64,000 nucleotides of DNA from Paraphaeosphaeria minitans (GCA_015832175.1 WJXW01000004.1:1674001-1738000); one strand, 5' to 3'; positions 1 to 11,764 are shown, numbered from the stretch's first letter. A program made the numbers and translations. Notes: a model not told the origin generated them from the sequence alone.

Positions 1-1433
1 CCGCCCGGCCGCCTAGCTAGGTATGTCCACAAAGTCGACGGCGCCGGTGCTGCGTGGATGGTCCAGCGGGGCACCTGAGTAGGTAGGTAGCCTGGTAAGA
101 AAACCCGGAAGTGGCCCTGCGAAGAGAGGATTCGGCGGCACTGCGATGGCTGCTTCGTCGTCGTCGTCGTCGTCGTCGCTGCTACACGGTAGAATGTCTA
201 GATAGACTAGATAGATAGCTATCTAGGACGTCGGCCAGCAACTCCAGGTCCAGGTCCAAGTGCAGGTCCAGGTCCAAGTGCAGGCCCAGGTTCAGGTCGT
301 TCAGACGGAGACTCCAGGCCTGGCCGCAAGAGAGCTGCGTAGCGGAGCAAGGGCGGCGGCGACGTCATGCCCGCCGGCCTTTTTTGTCGGCGGAGTCCTT
401 GGCTGCTATTACATGCTTTCTTAGTTATGCATATGCATGCTTCCACTTACCATTCACAATAACCGCCACTGTTTACTTGACCTTGGTAACAGCTACTGCG
501 TACTTTAGTGCAGGGTTGCTATCATGTACTTTATTGCTAATGCGCTGTTCAACTTTGTTTTGCTCTCTTGTACTCGACGCTACTAATCGCCGCTACCATG
601 TACTCAACCGTACCAACAGCTGCTACATACTTTACGTCGTGCAGGCTACATACTTTACGTTATGTAGGGTATATACTTTACCTTATGTAGGCTATATACT
701 TTACCTTGTGTAGGCTACCTACTTTACCTCGTATAGGCTACATACTTTACGTTGTGCAGGCCTTTACCTTATGTAGGCTATATATTTTACGTTATGTAGG
801 CTATATACTTTACCTTATGTAGGCTATATACTTTACGTCGTGTAGGCTACATACTTTACGTTATATAGCTATATACTTTACCTCGTGCAGGCTACCTACT
901 TTACCTCGTACAGGCTACATGCAACGAATTACCGTGGATCGTGGCTCACGTGTGCCGCTTCACTTTCCCCCCCCCCCCCCAACCCCCCCAACCCTTCCCC
1001 GGCGCTTTCCGGTGGGCGTGGGGTCGCTTGCTGTCGCTTAGTGAAAACGTCCTCCGTGCCCGGCCAGACAAAGAGCCTCAACCATTGCTGCTGCCTCAAC
1101 ACTTGCAAACACCACCACCACCTCCTTCCATTGTCTTTGCCTCTCCACACCCCCTCTCAGGTTGCACCCTGCACCCTGCACCCTGCACGACGCACCCTTC
1201 ACCCTGCATCCTTCACTCTGCACCCAGTGTCGCCCACTCCATCGCCACTCATCACGCCCGCTGCCATCGCGCTTCCACCTCCGCTAGCCGACCAGGGCCG
1301 ACCCATTCTATTACCATCGCACATTACCTCCCGCCCGCCCGCCCGCCCGCCTCACCCCACGCACGGGTGCCGCACATTAATACACGGCGCACACCTGAGG
1401 TCTGCTCCCACAGTGACTCTGTCTGCCGGTTAC
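1..1433. other. Repeat-rich upstream region, no gene seen
   Basis: I see no convincing gene here. It holds a CGT trinucleotide run near 157-180, a short AGGTCC/AAGTGC hexamer-like array at about 243-295, a 23-bp minisatellite (622-919, listed separately), and C-rich and pyrimidine-rich tracts from about 966 onward. The stretch from 885 to 1433 is open in the kinase frame, but its composition (poly-C, CCTGCACCCTGCA repeats, CGCC repeats) looks like promoter or 5' UTR rather than coding sequence. Confidence 0.5.
622..919. repeat. 23-bp minisatellite, about 13 copies
   Basis: Thirteen tandem copies of a 23-bp unit read roughly GCTACATACTTTACGTTATG plus TAG, with one short copy. Variation is mostly C/T (ACCT versus ACGT; CGTGCAG versus TATGTAG). 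It lies about 500 bp upstream of the kinase start. Function is unknown. Confidence 0.85.
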
Positions 1434-3311
1434 ATGGCCCCAATTACGGGATCCTCACATAGTTTCCAGAAGCTTAGAATCGATACCTCGACGCCCAAGC
1501 ACGTCCCCTCCACCTTTGCCTCTATCCCGCGCGATACCCACCACCATGGCGACGCCGAATCCCAATGGTCCGCCCAATTTGCAGAGCCCGACGACCGCCA
1601 TCGCGCTCAAACCATTCCCATAAGGCGCGACGGTCACACCAGGAATGCCCACCCGTCGTACCCCCGCCAAGACCCTGCCGTTGCTGTCACCAGCAGCAGC
1701 AGCAGCAGCAGCAGCGAAGAAGACATCGAGCAGCAGTTCCGACGCCGCGCAAAATCCATCACCTTCAACAAGGAACTCATACTCGACGGCGGGAACCGTC
1801 ATGCCATCGAAGTACCCTTGCCCAAGTCCAACACGACCCCGCGCAGCTTCGAGAGCGATGGCTCCAACGAGCACGGGTACTTGGAGATGCAGATGCGTCA
1901 TGGACGACGTCCACACCAGCTCAAAACCCCTTCAAGATATCCTCTGCTCCAGACAACCGTCGATGAGCTTGCTGCAGATCAAGAGTACAACGACAATGTA
2001 GCCTCTTTGACTTCGGAGACGACGGCATCGCCCTTGGAAGAAGTGCACACGCCTCGAGATGAGCTTTCCGAGTATGCACTCTCTCCTCTGCCCAACACTT
2101 CCCCAATTGGATTTCAGATGGGCGAAACAAAAAGGCGCAGTCCACCAGGGCGATCCAAGAGCTATCAAGTGGGAGAAGGCGACAGCATTCTTCGACGAGG
2201 CAGCCGCCGCGCTTCGACCCGCACCGGCCGCTCGTTGTCGTCCATGTCACCGGCTGCGTCCTTCTTGGCCAGCTACAAGACCCATGGTCCGCTCAAGCCT
2301 CCGCAGCCAGACGACGAAGGCCAAGGCATCGGCTACGATGGCGAGTACATCATCGGAAAGCAAATTGGATGGGGTGGATTCAGCTTCGTGAAGGAGGTCA
2401 TGAGCTTCGAAAACGGCAAAAGGGTTACCAACGCCGTCAAGATTGTGCGTAAGCAGGTCGAGGATAAGGACGAGCTCGAGAACGATCAAATCCAGACCCA
2501 GTTCGACCATGAAGTGGAAATCTGGCGGTTCCTACGACACCCTTATATACTTCCCCTGATGCGCGTGTACACGACCGATTTTGCGACATTTTGCATCACC
2601 AAGCTGAACAAAGGCGGCACGCTCTACGATCTGGTACGCGACATGCGCAAGAACAAGAAGAAAGGGTTAGCCCAGAAACTGGCGAAGCGTTACATCTATC
2701 AGATCGCGTCGGCCGTACGCTACCTCCACCATGACGTCCAAGTTGTGCACCGCGACCTCAAGCTGGAAAACTGCCTACTCGACATGACTGGGCCGCAGGC
2801 TGATGTTGATGGCGGCGATGTGCTGCTGTGCGACTTCGGTATGGCGGACTTTATCGTCAGCGACCAGCGTGACTGCCCTGAACCGCAGTCTGTGGGCAAG
2901 AACCACAACATCGGGCCTTCTGGCACGAGCACATGCATCGTGGGCAGTCTGCCGTACGCTGCCCCAGAGCTGTTCACCGCCAGCGGTCCGATCTTCTCTC
3001 CAGCTGCGGATATCTGGGCCTTTGGGGTGGTCATGTACGCGCTCCTGACCGCATACTTGCCGTTCAACGAAGGCCTGGATGCCAAGACAGCCATCAGGAT
3101 CCAGAACTGCGAGTACGATATTGATCTCCTTCGCACCTCGAACGCACTCCAGGAGAGTGATGCTGAAGATGCGATTGCCCTGGTGACGGGCTGTTTGACT
3201 CTTGACGTGGAGAAACGCTGGACCGTCCACGACATCCTCGAATGCCCCTGGTTAGCCGGCTGTGTCGAACTTTACGAAGAAGCATCTAGGCCATGGCTCG
3301 CAGACTCGTGA
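1434..3311 (+). CDS. Serine/threonine protein kinase
   Basis: The 625-residue protein has a long, low-complexity, Ser/Arg-rich N-terminal half and one protein kinase domain from about residue 300 to 612. Visible kinase motifs in order: glycine-rich loop IGWGGFSFV, the ATP-anchoring lysine in AVKIV, catalytic loop HRDLKLEN, metal-binding DFG in CDFGMADF, and an APE motif in YAAPELF. All key residues are present, so it should be active. A poly-Ser run (AGC repeats, about 1693-1715) lies in the N-terminal part. The frame is open further upstream to 885. I chose the ATG at 1434 because the upstream stretch is C-rich and UTR-like. A strong-context ATG at 1546 in another frame opens only 25 codons. 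HRDLKLEN and the domain order suggest a CAMK-like or NPR/HAL-type fungal kinase, but I cannot name the subfamily or substrate. Confidence 0.88.
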   Translation: MAPITGSSHSFQKLRIDTSTPKHVPSTFASIPRDTHHHGDAESQWSAQFAEPDDRHRAQTIPIRRDGHTRNAHPSYPRQDPAVAVTSSSSSSSSEEDIEQQFRRRAKSITFNKELILDGGNRHAIEVPLPKSNTTPRSFESDGSNEHGYLEMQMRHGRRPHQLKTPSRYPLLQTTVDELAADQEYNDNVASLTSETTASPLEEVHTPRDELSEYALSPLPNTSPIGFQMGETKRRSPPGRSKSYQVGEGDSILRRGSRRASTRTGRSLSSMSPAASFLASYKTHGPLKPPQPDDEGQGIGYDGEYIIGKQIGWGGFSFVKEVMSFENGKRVTNAVKIVRKQVEDKDELENDQIQTQFDHEVEIWRFLRHPYILPLMRVYTTDFATFCITKLNKGGTLYDLVRDMRKNKKKGLAQKLAKRYIYQIASAVRYLHHDVQVVHRDLKLENCLLDMTGPQADVDGGDVLLCDFGMADFIVSDQRDCPEPQSVGKNHNIGPSGTSTCIVGSLPYAAPELFTASGPIFSPAADIWAFGVVMYALLTAYLPFNEGLDAKTAIRIQNCEYDIDLLRTSNALQESDAEDAIALVTGCLTLDVEKRWTVHDILECPWLAGCVELYEEASRPWLADS

Positions 3312-6300
3312 GCCTAGGTCGCACTTTGGACACTCGCGGTGGATTGTGCCACCCGCAGCACACTATAAACTGTCTCCTCTGAGGCACGCACATGACGGCA
3401 AGGAGGCCGCTTGGTTGGTTCGATTATCGACCCATTGCATTGCGGGCTCGCTGCCCTTTCCTTTTTTTTTTTTCTTTTTTTTCGTTTTTGGTTTTTGTTC
3501 CCTTTTTTTACTTTTCCATTGGTTCTACATTGCTCTGCTCAGTCCTTCTGTCGTTTTCTGGTTTCGTCTTTGGTTTCGATTCATGGATACCCCGCTCCCG
3601 TCTCTTCTGCAGCTGATGTAGGCGATATTGTACCCCAAGCATGGCGCATTTCCCGTTCATGGCGTTGGGTCTCGGCATCTGCATCGGTTCGTGCACTGAC
3701 TGGCCAGCGTCTTCCGTACTGCAAGATGAGTAAAATTGTTAGTCTACAGCTCGGTGCGTGCACAGGTTTGCTGCGTTATGAGATGTATTTTTTTTCTAAA
3801 CTAGGTTGTAAGACTCATGCGATACATTAAACAATGGAATAATGACAACATCTGTCCTTTTTTTTGGTTTTAATTTGTGGGAACGAGAAAGTGTAGGAAG
3901 CGACGGATCCGAAACGCAACCTGCTCCCCTTCATCCTACTCCCACCCTCCACCACCATTCGTTCTGCGTCAGCTCCCTCCTCTTTTCTCTCCTCCCATGG
4001 TCTAGGCAAAGTACAAGAGACCTGGCCCTTTGCTACGGGAGGAAACGCAACCGCACATGGGCCACCTCTCACACCGCTACGTCGCGTGCCGCGAGCTCCC
4101 TCCGCGCAGATGCCTCAGCCGAGTCAGACTGGTCTTCGGTCGGGCCCAGCGGTAGACGGCATCGATGTCGGGTTGGCATGGCGAAGGCGGAGCCCCCGGG
4201 TCGAGCGATTTGGTGTATCCCGCGTGCTTGCCTACGGATGCTCCGAGGATGGTAGGTAGTAGCTAGGGGAAAGGGGGGGGCAATTGGCTATCGATGATAC
4301 TGGCCGCGGTAGGGAGGGAGAGGGGGGTTGGTAGGTGTGTTTTCTGCGAGTATTGGTAGGCTGGGGTTGGTAGAGGCTGGTTATACGATTGTTTGTGCGA
4401 TCAAACAAAGTCTTTTTTCTTGTTTTGCTTTGGCTTGGTTTGGTTTGGTTTGGTTTGGTTTGAGGGGGTGATCTAGAGACTTCGACTTGACGTTCTGGTC
4501 TGGCCGTGTGGGTTTAGGTACGGTAGGTAGGTATGGCTGCGCTTTGCACGAAGCCATGGCAAGGAGTGGGAGTACCTAGGTACCTACTAGACTACCTACC
4601 TACAATACCCACCTCACAAGTCTTCCGAGGCAGAGCACGGTGACGCAACATTTACCTACCTACCTAGTCTACTGTGCGCGCCCCACGGCCATGTTGCATT
4701 CGTAAGTACAGTACCTACCTAAGCTGTCTACCCCGCGCAGACCGCCCCCCTCCCTCTCCCCCTCCCCCTCCCCCATCTGGAGCATCTTCCCTTCCCTCAC
4801 CCACCCACCTGCCACCTCTAGGTTCCCCTGCAGGAGATCCCACCTCCGCTGCGACACTCGCGCTGGGCATATTGTATTGGCGTAACATCGCGCCAAAGTA
4901 CTTGCTAGCTACCTACATGGCGCTCGCAATGCTCCTTCCTCTTCCACGCAACTTCGTTTAGGTTCCTCGAGACTGGGCTTGCGTCAGGCGGGTGCGGTGA
5001 CATGTCGTCGTGGTTGCTCGGCATGCGTTGGGTCGGTGGGACGTAAGAAGAGATGGTGCGGTAGGTATTCGTCGGGTTGGCAACTGGAATCTGCGGGAGT
5101 CGGATGATGGGCTGGCATGCTTTGGGTTGGTGGGACGTAAGAAGAGATGGTCAGGTATTCGCTAGGTTGGCAACCGGAATCCGCGAGAGTCGGCCGATGA
5201 CCCGGCACGCTTTGGGTTGGTGGGACATGCGAAGAGATGATCCAGTATTCGTTTCGTCAAGCTGGCAACCGGAATCCGCGAGAGTCGGACGATGAACGAG
5301 CATAAGCACGCGAACAAAGGCAACAAGCACCGCACCCTATGGATGGCGGGGCCACGTGCAGCCCGTTGCACGTCGCTGTCGCACCGCACGTAATACCGAA
5401 TCCTCACACTCCAGTCTCTACAAGTCGGTGTAGAACCTCACGTTCGTGACGGCAACACGAGTCGAATCCGATCCTACGAAACAAGCCGAATCCGATTCCA
5501 CGAACACGGAAACCCTGGATGGACTAATTGGTTTTCGTACCGCCGCTCTTCACCGTACCTTCTCAACACCATCACGAGGATCGTGAAGTCTGCCGAGACT
5601 TACGTGCGCAAGCTCTGCGGGGAGATCGACACCCGCTGCGGCTGCGGCTTTGGCCCCCGTCCATCACATGGCGATCTTTCGCCACCTCCATCAGCGCCAG
5701 GAGAATATGCTGCGGTTCCGGGGAATGCAGGCTAAGATCCGAAAACTGATTACGAGAGCACCTGCAAGAAGAGGACTTGGTTCCCGAGGTGCGAGCGCAT
5801 GTGAGGCTGTGTCGAGGTCCTAAATCCTCAATCTGACGGTGATGCGGGAGGCGCCGCTAGGCTTCACGGGACTAGGCGCGCAGATCGTGGCGGCCATGTG
5901 CCTTCGTGTGGCGGGTTGGTTTGGCCCCCAGCAGGAGTCTCCCAGATTTTCTTGTTTCAGAGAATGACTCTGGGGATCTTGAAGAATGCGGTGCAGGAGC
6001 ACTGCATGTTGCGAGTTTGTCCACGGTCTGAACGAGCATTCTGTGCTGCGCCTGTAGCACCCTCGGCCCCGGAGTGCGTACTCCAAGCACAAATTCGGCA
6101 TGTAGCCGATCCCTGCACCCCTAGCCTCTATCACCTGGATGTCATTGGGGTGTTGCAGACCTGCTTCCTAAAGCCGGTAGTGCTTATACAGGAGTATTCG
6201 ACGTTAGGTCAAACGTTTACGCCATGCCGCCATCATGCGCAGGTACCGCTATACCGCTCTACGCCATAATGCTACAGCCTCGGTGAAAGGCTGCACTGCT

Positions 6301-6632
6301 CTTGGAGGCAGTGGATCCGCCGGGCGGGATCGATTTCCTGTCGTACCCCGTGTTGCAAGCGTTTCTACACACTGTCGCTACCACTCGCTGCAGTTAGCTC
6401 CATCTGCAGTTACTTTCATCTTGACCAGGTAGGTCGTCACTGTCCAAGAATAGTCAGGTGGCCCCGTTTCCACCTTCCTCCCGCCTTACCCTAGCCGTTC
6501 AGCCAGCAAGCAGTCTCCATACCTGCACACGCTATGCTTCCCTTTATTTAATGCATCGCTCCCGACTATGGATGGAACGTCCATCCGCCTGCTCAACACC
6601 GGTCTTGAGGTTGTAGTCCATCTTTACGCACT
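3312..6632. other. Long gene-poor stretch with tandem repeats
   Basis: No gene can be supported. The kinase 3' UTR probably occupies its start (T-rich 3460-3560). It contains a TTTGG pentamer run (about 4431-4460), pyrimidine tracts at 4741-4775, scattered TACC/TAGG tetramer runs, and a triplicated unit of about 93 bp at 5021-5300. The stretch 5540-6130 has gene-like base composition and several interrupted reading frames on both strands, so it may hold a decayed gene. I recognise no family in it. The region just upstream of 6633 is the gtaA promoter. Confidence 0.5.
5021..5300. repeat. Three tandem copies of a 90-96 bp unit
   Basis: Copies start at 5021, 5115 and 5205, each with GCAYGCKTTGGGTYGGTGGG and ending before a GATG-containing boundary. 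They share GAAGAGATG, TATTCG and GGAATCYGCG blocks. Copies 2 and 3 are closer to each other (CCGGAATCCGCGAGAGTCGG) than to copy 1. It is not coding and its function is unknown. Confidence 0.85.
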
Positions 6633-8991
6633 ATGCGTTTCTCATCGTTAAACATCTTAGGCGGGCTTGCCAGCCTCACCGCCGGCCAGTCAGCATTCAC
6701 CCCGGCGCGCCCTCCGTCTCTCCCTTTAGCTGTCAAGAGTCCCTACCTCAGCACCTGGTTCCCAGCCGGAAAGAATGGAGGAAACGGAGGATATCTTCCG
6801 GGCCAGTGGCCAACGTTCTACACGTACGTTATTTGTTCCTTCCCCACGAGTCTCAATCTGACACTTCGCAGTGGACAGGTTACAGCGTGGACGGGACTCA
6901 TCCGTGTAGACAATCAGACCTTCACCTGGCTCGGTGCGCCAGAAGTCGACAGCGATCTTGCGAACCAGACCGCCTATGAGTACACCAGCTCCAAAAGCAT
7001 CTTCACAATCGACGTCGATGACAAGGTGACAATCAAGGCTAGCTTTATCTCGCCACTCACTCCCAAGGATCTCAAGCGCCAGTCTCTGATCGCCTCGTAT
7101 CTGAACGTCGAGGTCGCTTCCAAAGACGGATCCGATCACGAAGTGCAGCTGTACACTGACATCTCAGCTGGTATGTGGTCACCGCAAAGTAATCCGACTA
7201 CCAGGTTTCGTACAGTGGGCTACCTTAGGACGCGCCTCGCTCCACCGACTGTGCGGGAACTGGTGGTCGCTGTGGTACTGTGTTTGAAACATGCACTAAC
7301 ATGGAGTAGAGTGGATTTCGGGTAACCTCAACGCAGTAGCACACTGGGAGTATGATACGACGGACGGTCTCTCATACCACAAGGTTTGGAAGCAGGACCA
7401 GCAGCCTTTCAGTGAGGTGAACGATCGAGCTGAGTGGGGTAACATCGTAAGCACAGTAATTCAACCGCTCGATTTTCTCGGCTAAATTTTGCAGTACTAC
7501 ACGACTGATACCAAGCATGGCTTGACTTACCAGTCCGGTTCGGACAAGAACGTGCGCGGTGCCTTCGCCTCGAACGGGAAGCTTGACGATACGAAAGACA
7601 CCAACTACCGCGCCATCAACTCGGAATGGCCCGTGTTTGGCTACGCCAGCGATCTTGGTACGGTAGGTAGTACATCCACCTCCGCCCTCTTCTCGATCGG
7701 TCTTTACCAGGACGAAGCGATCCAATATCTCGGAAAGAACGGTGACGAGATCCTACCGTCCCTATGGACAAGCTACTTCAGCGACGATGTCGCTGCGCTG
7801 TCTTTCTTCCATAAGGACTTTGATAACTCGAACGAACTTACGTCTGCTTTCGACGAACAGGTCGACAAAGATTCAAAGGCTGCCGCAGGTGACGATTATG
7901 CGATTCTTACCACGCTCGCTGCGCGGCAGGTCATGGGAGCCACTCAGCTGGTTGGTAACGAAGCCAGGCAGTTCTTGTTCCTCAAGGAAATCTCCTCGAA
8001 CGGCAACACACAGACGATTGATGTGATATACCCTGCTACGCCTTTCTTTTACTACGCCAACCCAGATCTTGTCAAGCTGATCCTGGACCCGCATTTTGAG
8101 AACCAGGAGAGCGGTCATTACCCCTATAAGTGGGCTATTCATGACCTCGGGACGCATTACCCTAATGCCACGGGCCACGCGGACGGCAACGATGAGCATA
8201 TGCCTGTGGAGGAGTGCGGAAACAATATCATCATGGGTACGTGATGTGGACACGTCCAATGAACGAGCCGGCACGCTTACTAACTGCCAACAGTGTTGAA
8301 GTATGCTCAAACCTCTCAAAACAACGACTACCTACATGAACACTATCCTATCCTTAAGCAATGGGTCGAGTACCTCGTTGAAGACAGCCTCTACCCCTCG
8401 GAACAACTCTCGACTGATGATTTCGCCGGGCACCTCGCGAACCAAACTAATCTCGGCCTCAAAGGCATCATCGGCATCGCCGCCTTTGCCGAGATCGCAA
8501 ACCTCATCGACGAGTCGGCAGACGCACAAAACTACACCTCCATTGCGAAAGACTACATCACCCGCTGGGAAGCCCTCGGCATCAACGCCGCCGCCGACCC
8601 ACCCCATGCCACGCTCAACTATGACAATGACACTACCTACGGCCTTCTGTACAATCTTTACAACGACAAGCTCGTCGGCACCAACCTTGTGCCGCAGCGC
8701 ATCTACGACGACCAAAGCGCATTCTACCTCACCGTGGCTAATACGTATGGTGTGGACCTCGACACGCGCAACGCCTTCTGGACGAAGGGTGACTGGGAGA
8801 TTTTTTGCGCTGCCGTTGCGGCGGAGGAAACGAGGGATATGTTCATCAGCAAGTATGCCAAGTGGGTGAGCGAGACGCCGAGTGCGAATCCCTTCAGCGA
8901 CTTGTATCTTACGGACAGCGGGGAGCAGACGGGGATTAACTTCCGCGCGAGGCCGGTCGTGGGCGGGGTGTTTGCGCTGTTAGTCTTGTGA
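6633..8991 (+). CDS. gtaA: Secreted glutaminase A (GtaA family)
   Basis: This predicted extracellular glutaminase would hydrolyse L-glutamine to glutamate and ammonia. Proposed exons are 6633-6823, 6872-7170, 7310-7446, 7495-8236 and 8294-8991, giving 688 residues, typical of fungal GtaA. The first and third introns are 48 nt, so the first reads through in frame. Splicing it restores the family-like WPTFYTGQVTAWTGLIRVDN. The N-terminus (MRFSSLNILGGLASLTAG) is a good signal peptide. The body shows the DUF4965/DUF1793-type six-hairpin glycosidase-like fold sequence, for example SGHYPYKWAIHDLGTHYPNA and MPVEECGNNIIM, and ends with INFRARPVVGGVFA, as in homologues. N-glycosylation sequons (NQT, NAT, NYT, NDT) fit secretion. 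It is convergent with the P450 gene on the minus strand, about 320 bp away. Confidence 0.93.
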
Positions 8992-9310
8992 GCACCGAGG
9001 GGTGGGAAGGAATGAGTTATGACGCTATGATACCAGTTGTTTCTTTTCGTAATGGACGCGTATTGGTTGTTCGTTTGTGATGGGCGTGCTGTGGGGACGA
9101 GTGTGATGTTTTTATGCATGTCGTCTATTTACCTACCTAGCGGTATCTGGGTCAGTGACTTCGGCTTGCGTTGCGTCTGCGAATATGCATTCGTTTGTTC
9201 AAGTACCGTAAATATAAAGGTTCAGCGTCAGAGGGCTCTGTCAAATTCGCTACGAGCTCGTCGCGGTAGTGACGGCATCTTCCAATGCCTCCTCAGACAG
9301 ACGGCATCTT

Positions 9311-11267
9311 TCAATGCCCCCTCAAGACACCTGCCATAGGAGTAGACGCAACGCCGCCTTGCACACACTCTGGATCGCACCCACCCCTCCGTCTTACTTG
9401 AATTTTGACATCGGGCGGGTACCTCGACCACATCATGTAGATGGGCTTCGGTCTCTCCTTGAGATACTCGACCTCGTAGTTTAACAGCAGTTCGGCAACA
9501 AAGATCTTGAGCTCCAGCAGCGCGAAGAAGCGCCCGGGACAGGCCCACTTCCCAGGCACCCCGAAGGCTAGGAAGCTGTCGTCCAACGTCGCCGTGGACT
9601 TTACCCTGGGTTCCGCTACTCCCTGCCGCGTCACGAAGCGGAACGGGTCGTACCGCGTGGCATGCGGGTATATGGTTTCGTCGTAGTGGATCGCCTCCAG
9701 GGGCAGGGCCATGCAGGTGCGGCTGGGGAGGCGGACGGGCGTGTCGCCGAGTTGGATGCCGGCGGGGTGGACTACCTTCGTGCACGTCAGGGGGAGGGTT
9801 GCGGTGGGTGGATGAGTGGGGGAGAGAGGAGACTTGCCTCGCGGGGAAGGCCGAGGGTGCCGAATGGACTCATCCGCATGGACTCGCGGAGGGCCGAGTC
9901 GACGAGTCGGAGCTCTTGCACGGCAGCGTGGGTCCATTCGCCGCCTGCGTTGCGCAGCGCGGTTTCGCATTCTTGCCGCAGGGTTTCGGCGTAGCGGAGG
10001 GCGGGATCCGTGCTGAAGAGGTCGAGGAGGAGGTTCTGCGCTGCGTAGGCTGTGGTCAGCATGGAGATGTCGTTGACGAAGAGAAGGCGTTGGCAAACTC
10101 GCGTCGGGAGCAGCTGCGCTTCGGGGTCTTTGCTTGTGTAGCATTCGTCGATGACCCACTGGAGAGCGTCTTCCTGGTGACGGGGTCAGTCACTGGTTCT
10201 GGGGTTGTAATTACTTGGGAACGGTTGAGCAGTCATACAGGGGGTGTCCAGTCGGTGTCAGGGTTGGCTTTCCACTGCGCCGTTTTCGCCAGCCGCTCCG
10301 TGACCACCGGCAGGCTACGTCGTGTAGCTCTTCGAGCTGCAAATCCCGAGACGCAGGAGAATATGGGCCCGAGGATGGGATGCAAAGCCCTCGGGAGGCA
10401 GTTGAGGAGCAAGGCGCCCAAGAAGATGGTCATGGCGTGGTCTTTCATGCGATCGAGAAACACGACGTCTCGACCTGATATCCCGTGGTACACCATCAGC
10501 TATACATCCCAGAGAGAGAGGGAGAGAGAGAGAGAGATAGAGAGATCTAGCAAAGCCCGGCGCCACTCACACAGCGGCGGTCCGCAAAACGCCCCATTCG
10601 CGGCACCCGCAACGATCCTCAGCGCAGACGTCCACACCCGCACCTCCTTCCAGCCCGTGGACTCGCCCCAGCTTCGCAAGAATCCAAACCGTATCTCGGC
10701 AGCTACCCCGCGCGTGAGTCGCGGAATGTTCTGCGTCAGCTGGTTCCTCACGACGTTGAATTGCAGTCTTTCGCCCCGGATGTACGCATCGGGAAACGTC
10801 CACCGCAGTTGCATGAGCTGGTCTTGCACGCCGTGGACGTCGACCAGGCGCTCGGGCAGGCCGTACACGGCCTTTATCAGCGTCCGGGGGAGCACGACGG
10901 TGAGGCCCGAGTCCAGCATGGGAACGAGGAAGGGCTGGCTTGCTGGGCCGAACTGGGATTGATTAAAACTTGGGTAGGTACGCCGGGGCAGTCTGATGGT
11001 TCGAAATGAAGCGCACATCGCTACGGTAGGTAGGTAGGTAGGTAGGTAGGTACTTGCCTTGCGGTAGCCCTCGGCCGTCCATGCCGATGTACACCATACG
11101 GATCTCAGTTTCCCCCACAGCCAGGTGTAGTCTGCATTTCCGATGCCGACGAGCGGGAGCGTCGTCCATATCTTGGGCGCGTCTTTCTTCGGGCGAGCGG
11201 CGCCGGTGCAGACTGAGAATGCGGCCAAGGAGAAAATAGCAACGAGCACGATAGCAGACAAGACCAT
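9311..11267 (-). CDS. Cytochrome P450 monooxygenase 'a'
   Basis: Proposed exons on the minus strand are 11267-11058, 10952-10571, 10474-10239, 10173-9838 and 9775-9311, giving 542 residues. The N-terminus is a membrane anchor (MVLSAIVLVAIFSLAAFSVC). The K-helix ExxR is seen in ALRESMR, a PERF-like region in DPFRFV, and the haem-binding loop in FGVPGKWACPGRFFA, with the cysteine ligand. It belongs to the same family as the P450 at 23029-24868: intron positions match, and the middle exon is 236 nt in both. It resembles CYP68/ent-kaurene-oxidase-like fungal P450s, with unknown substrate. Two oddities stand out. Introns 1 and 4 use GC donors (AG|GCAAGT) where the relative uses GT. The haem loop also has one extra residue, Pro, against the usual FGxGxxxC spacing. 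The first intron carries a TACC repeat right next to its donor. Confidence 0.85.
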
Positions 11268-11764
11268 TTTGGGTAACACGAATAGATTATGGAAGAGTTC
11301 TTGGGAAGGAAGAGCGACTATGCATACATACATGCCGTCGATATCGAGGCAACGGCAGGATAGCGTGCCGCTCCGCTGGAATCTGAGATGCAGGCCTTCT
11401 CAATCGCATGCACCTTCTTGCATGGACCGCCCATGCAGTGATTGCTGTGCCTCACGCTACCTTTTCGGATCCCTGTCGTTCATATGTGGAAAAGATATGC
11501 TCTGGTATCATCGAACGTCGGTATCCGACACGGTTGCACAGCAAGGTCATGGTAATAAGTCAATTGCAAGGTAGATCGATGAATAACCCGCGCGCAGCAT
11601 CCATTGGTCGAAACTTTTCCCCAGGCTTGTGTGCAAAAAGGCAAGCTATCGTGTGAGTATTTTGATACCGAGGGTCTTGTTTGAGTTCGACAGATGACGT
11701 GAGCACGCATCGGAACCTGTTGGTGTACATACACTAGCTTGGATCGCCAATTTCTACTATCTGT
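11268..11764. other. Intergenic, P450 'a' promoter
   Basis: I see no gene in this spacer. It separates the start of P450 'a' from the 3' end of the decayed FAD oxidoreductase, both on the minus strand. Confidence 0.5.

Noticed and set aside
885..1433. N-terminal extension of the kinase to 885 (808 residues)
   Set aside because: Poly-C and CCTGCACCC repeats, no domain character. It looks like promoter or 5' UTR that happens to be open.
9799..10962. 387-codon plus-strand frame over P450 'a'
   Set aside because: Antisense shadow of the spliced minus-strand P450, which has all family motifs.
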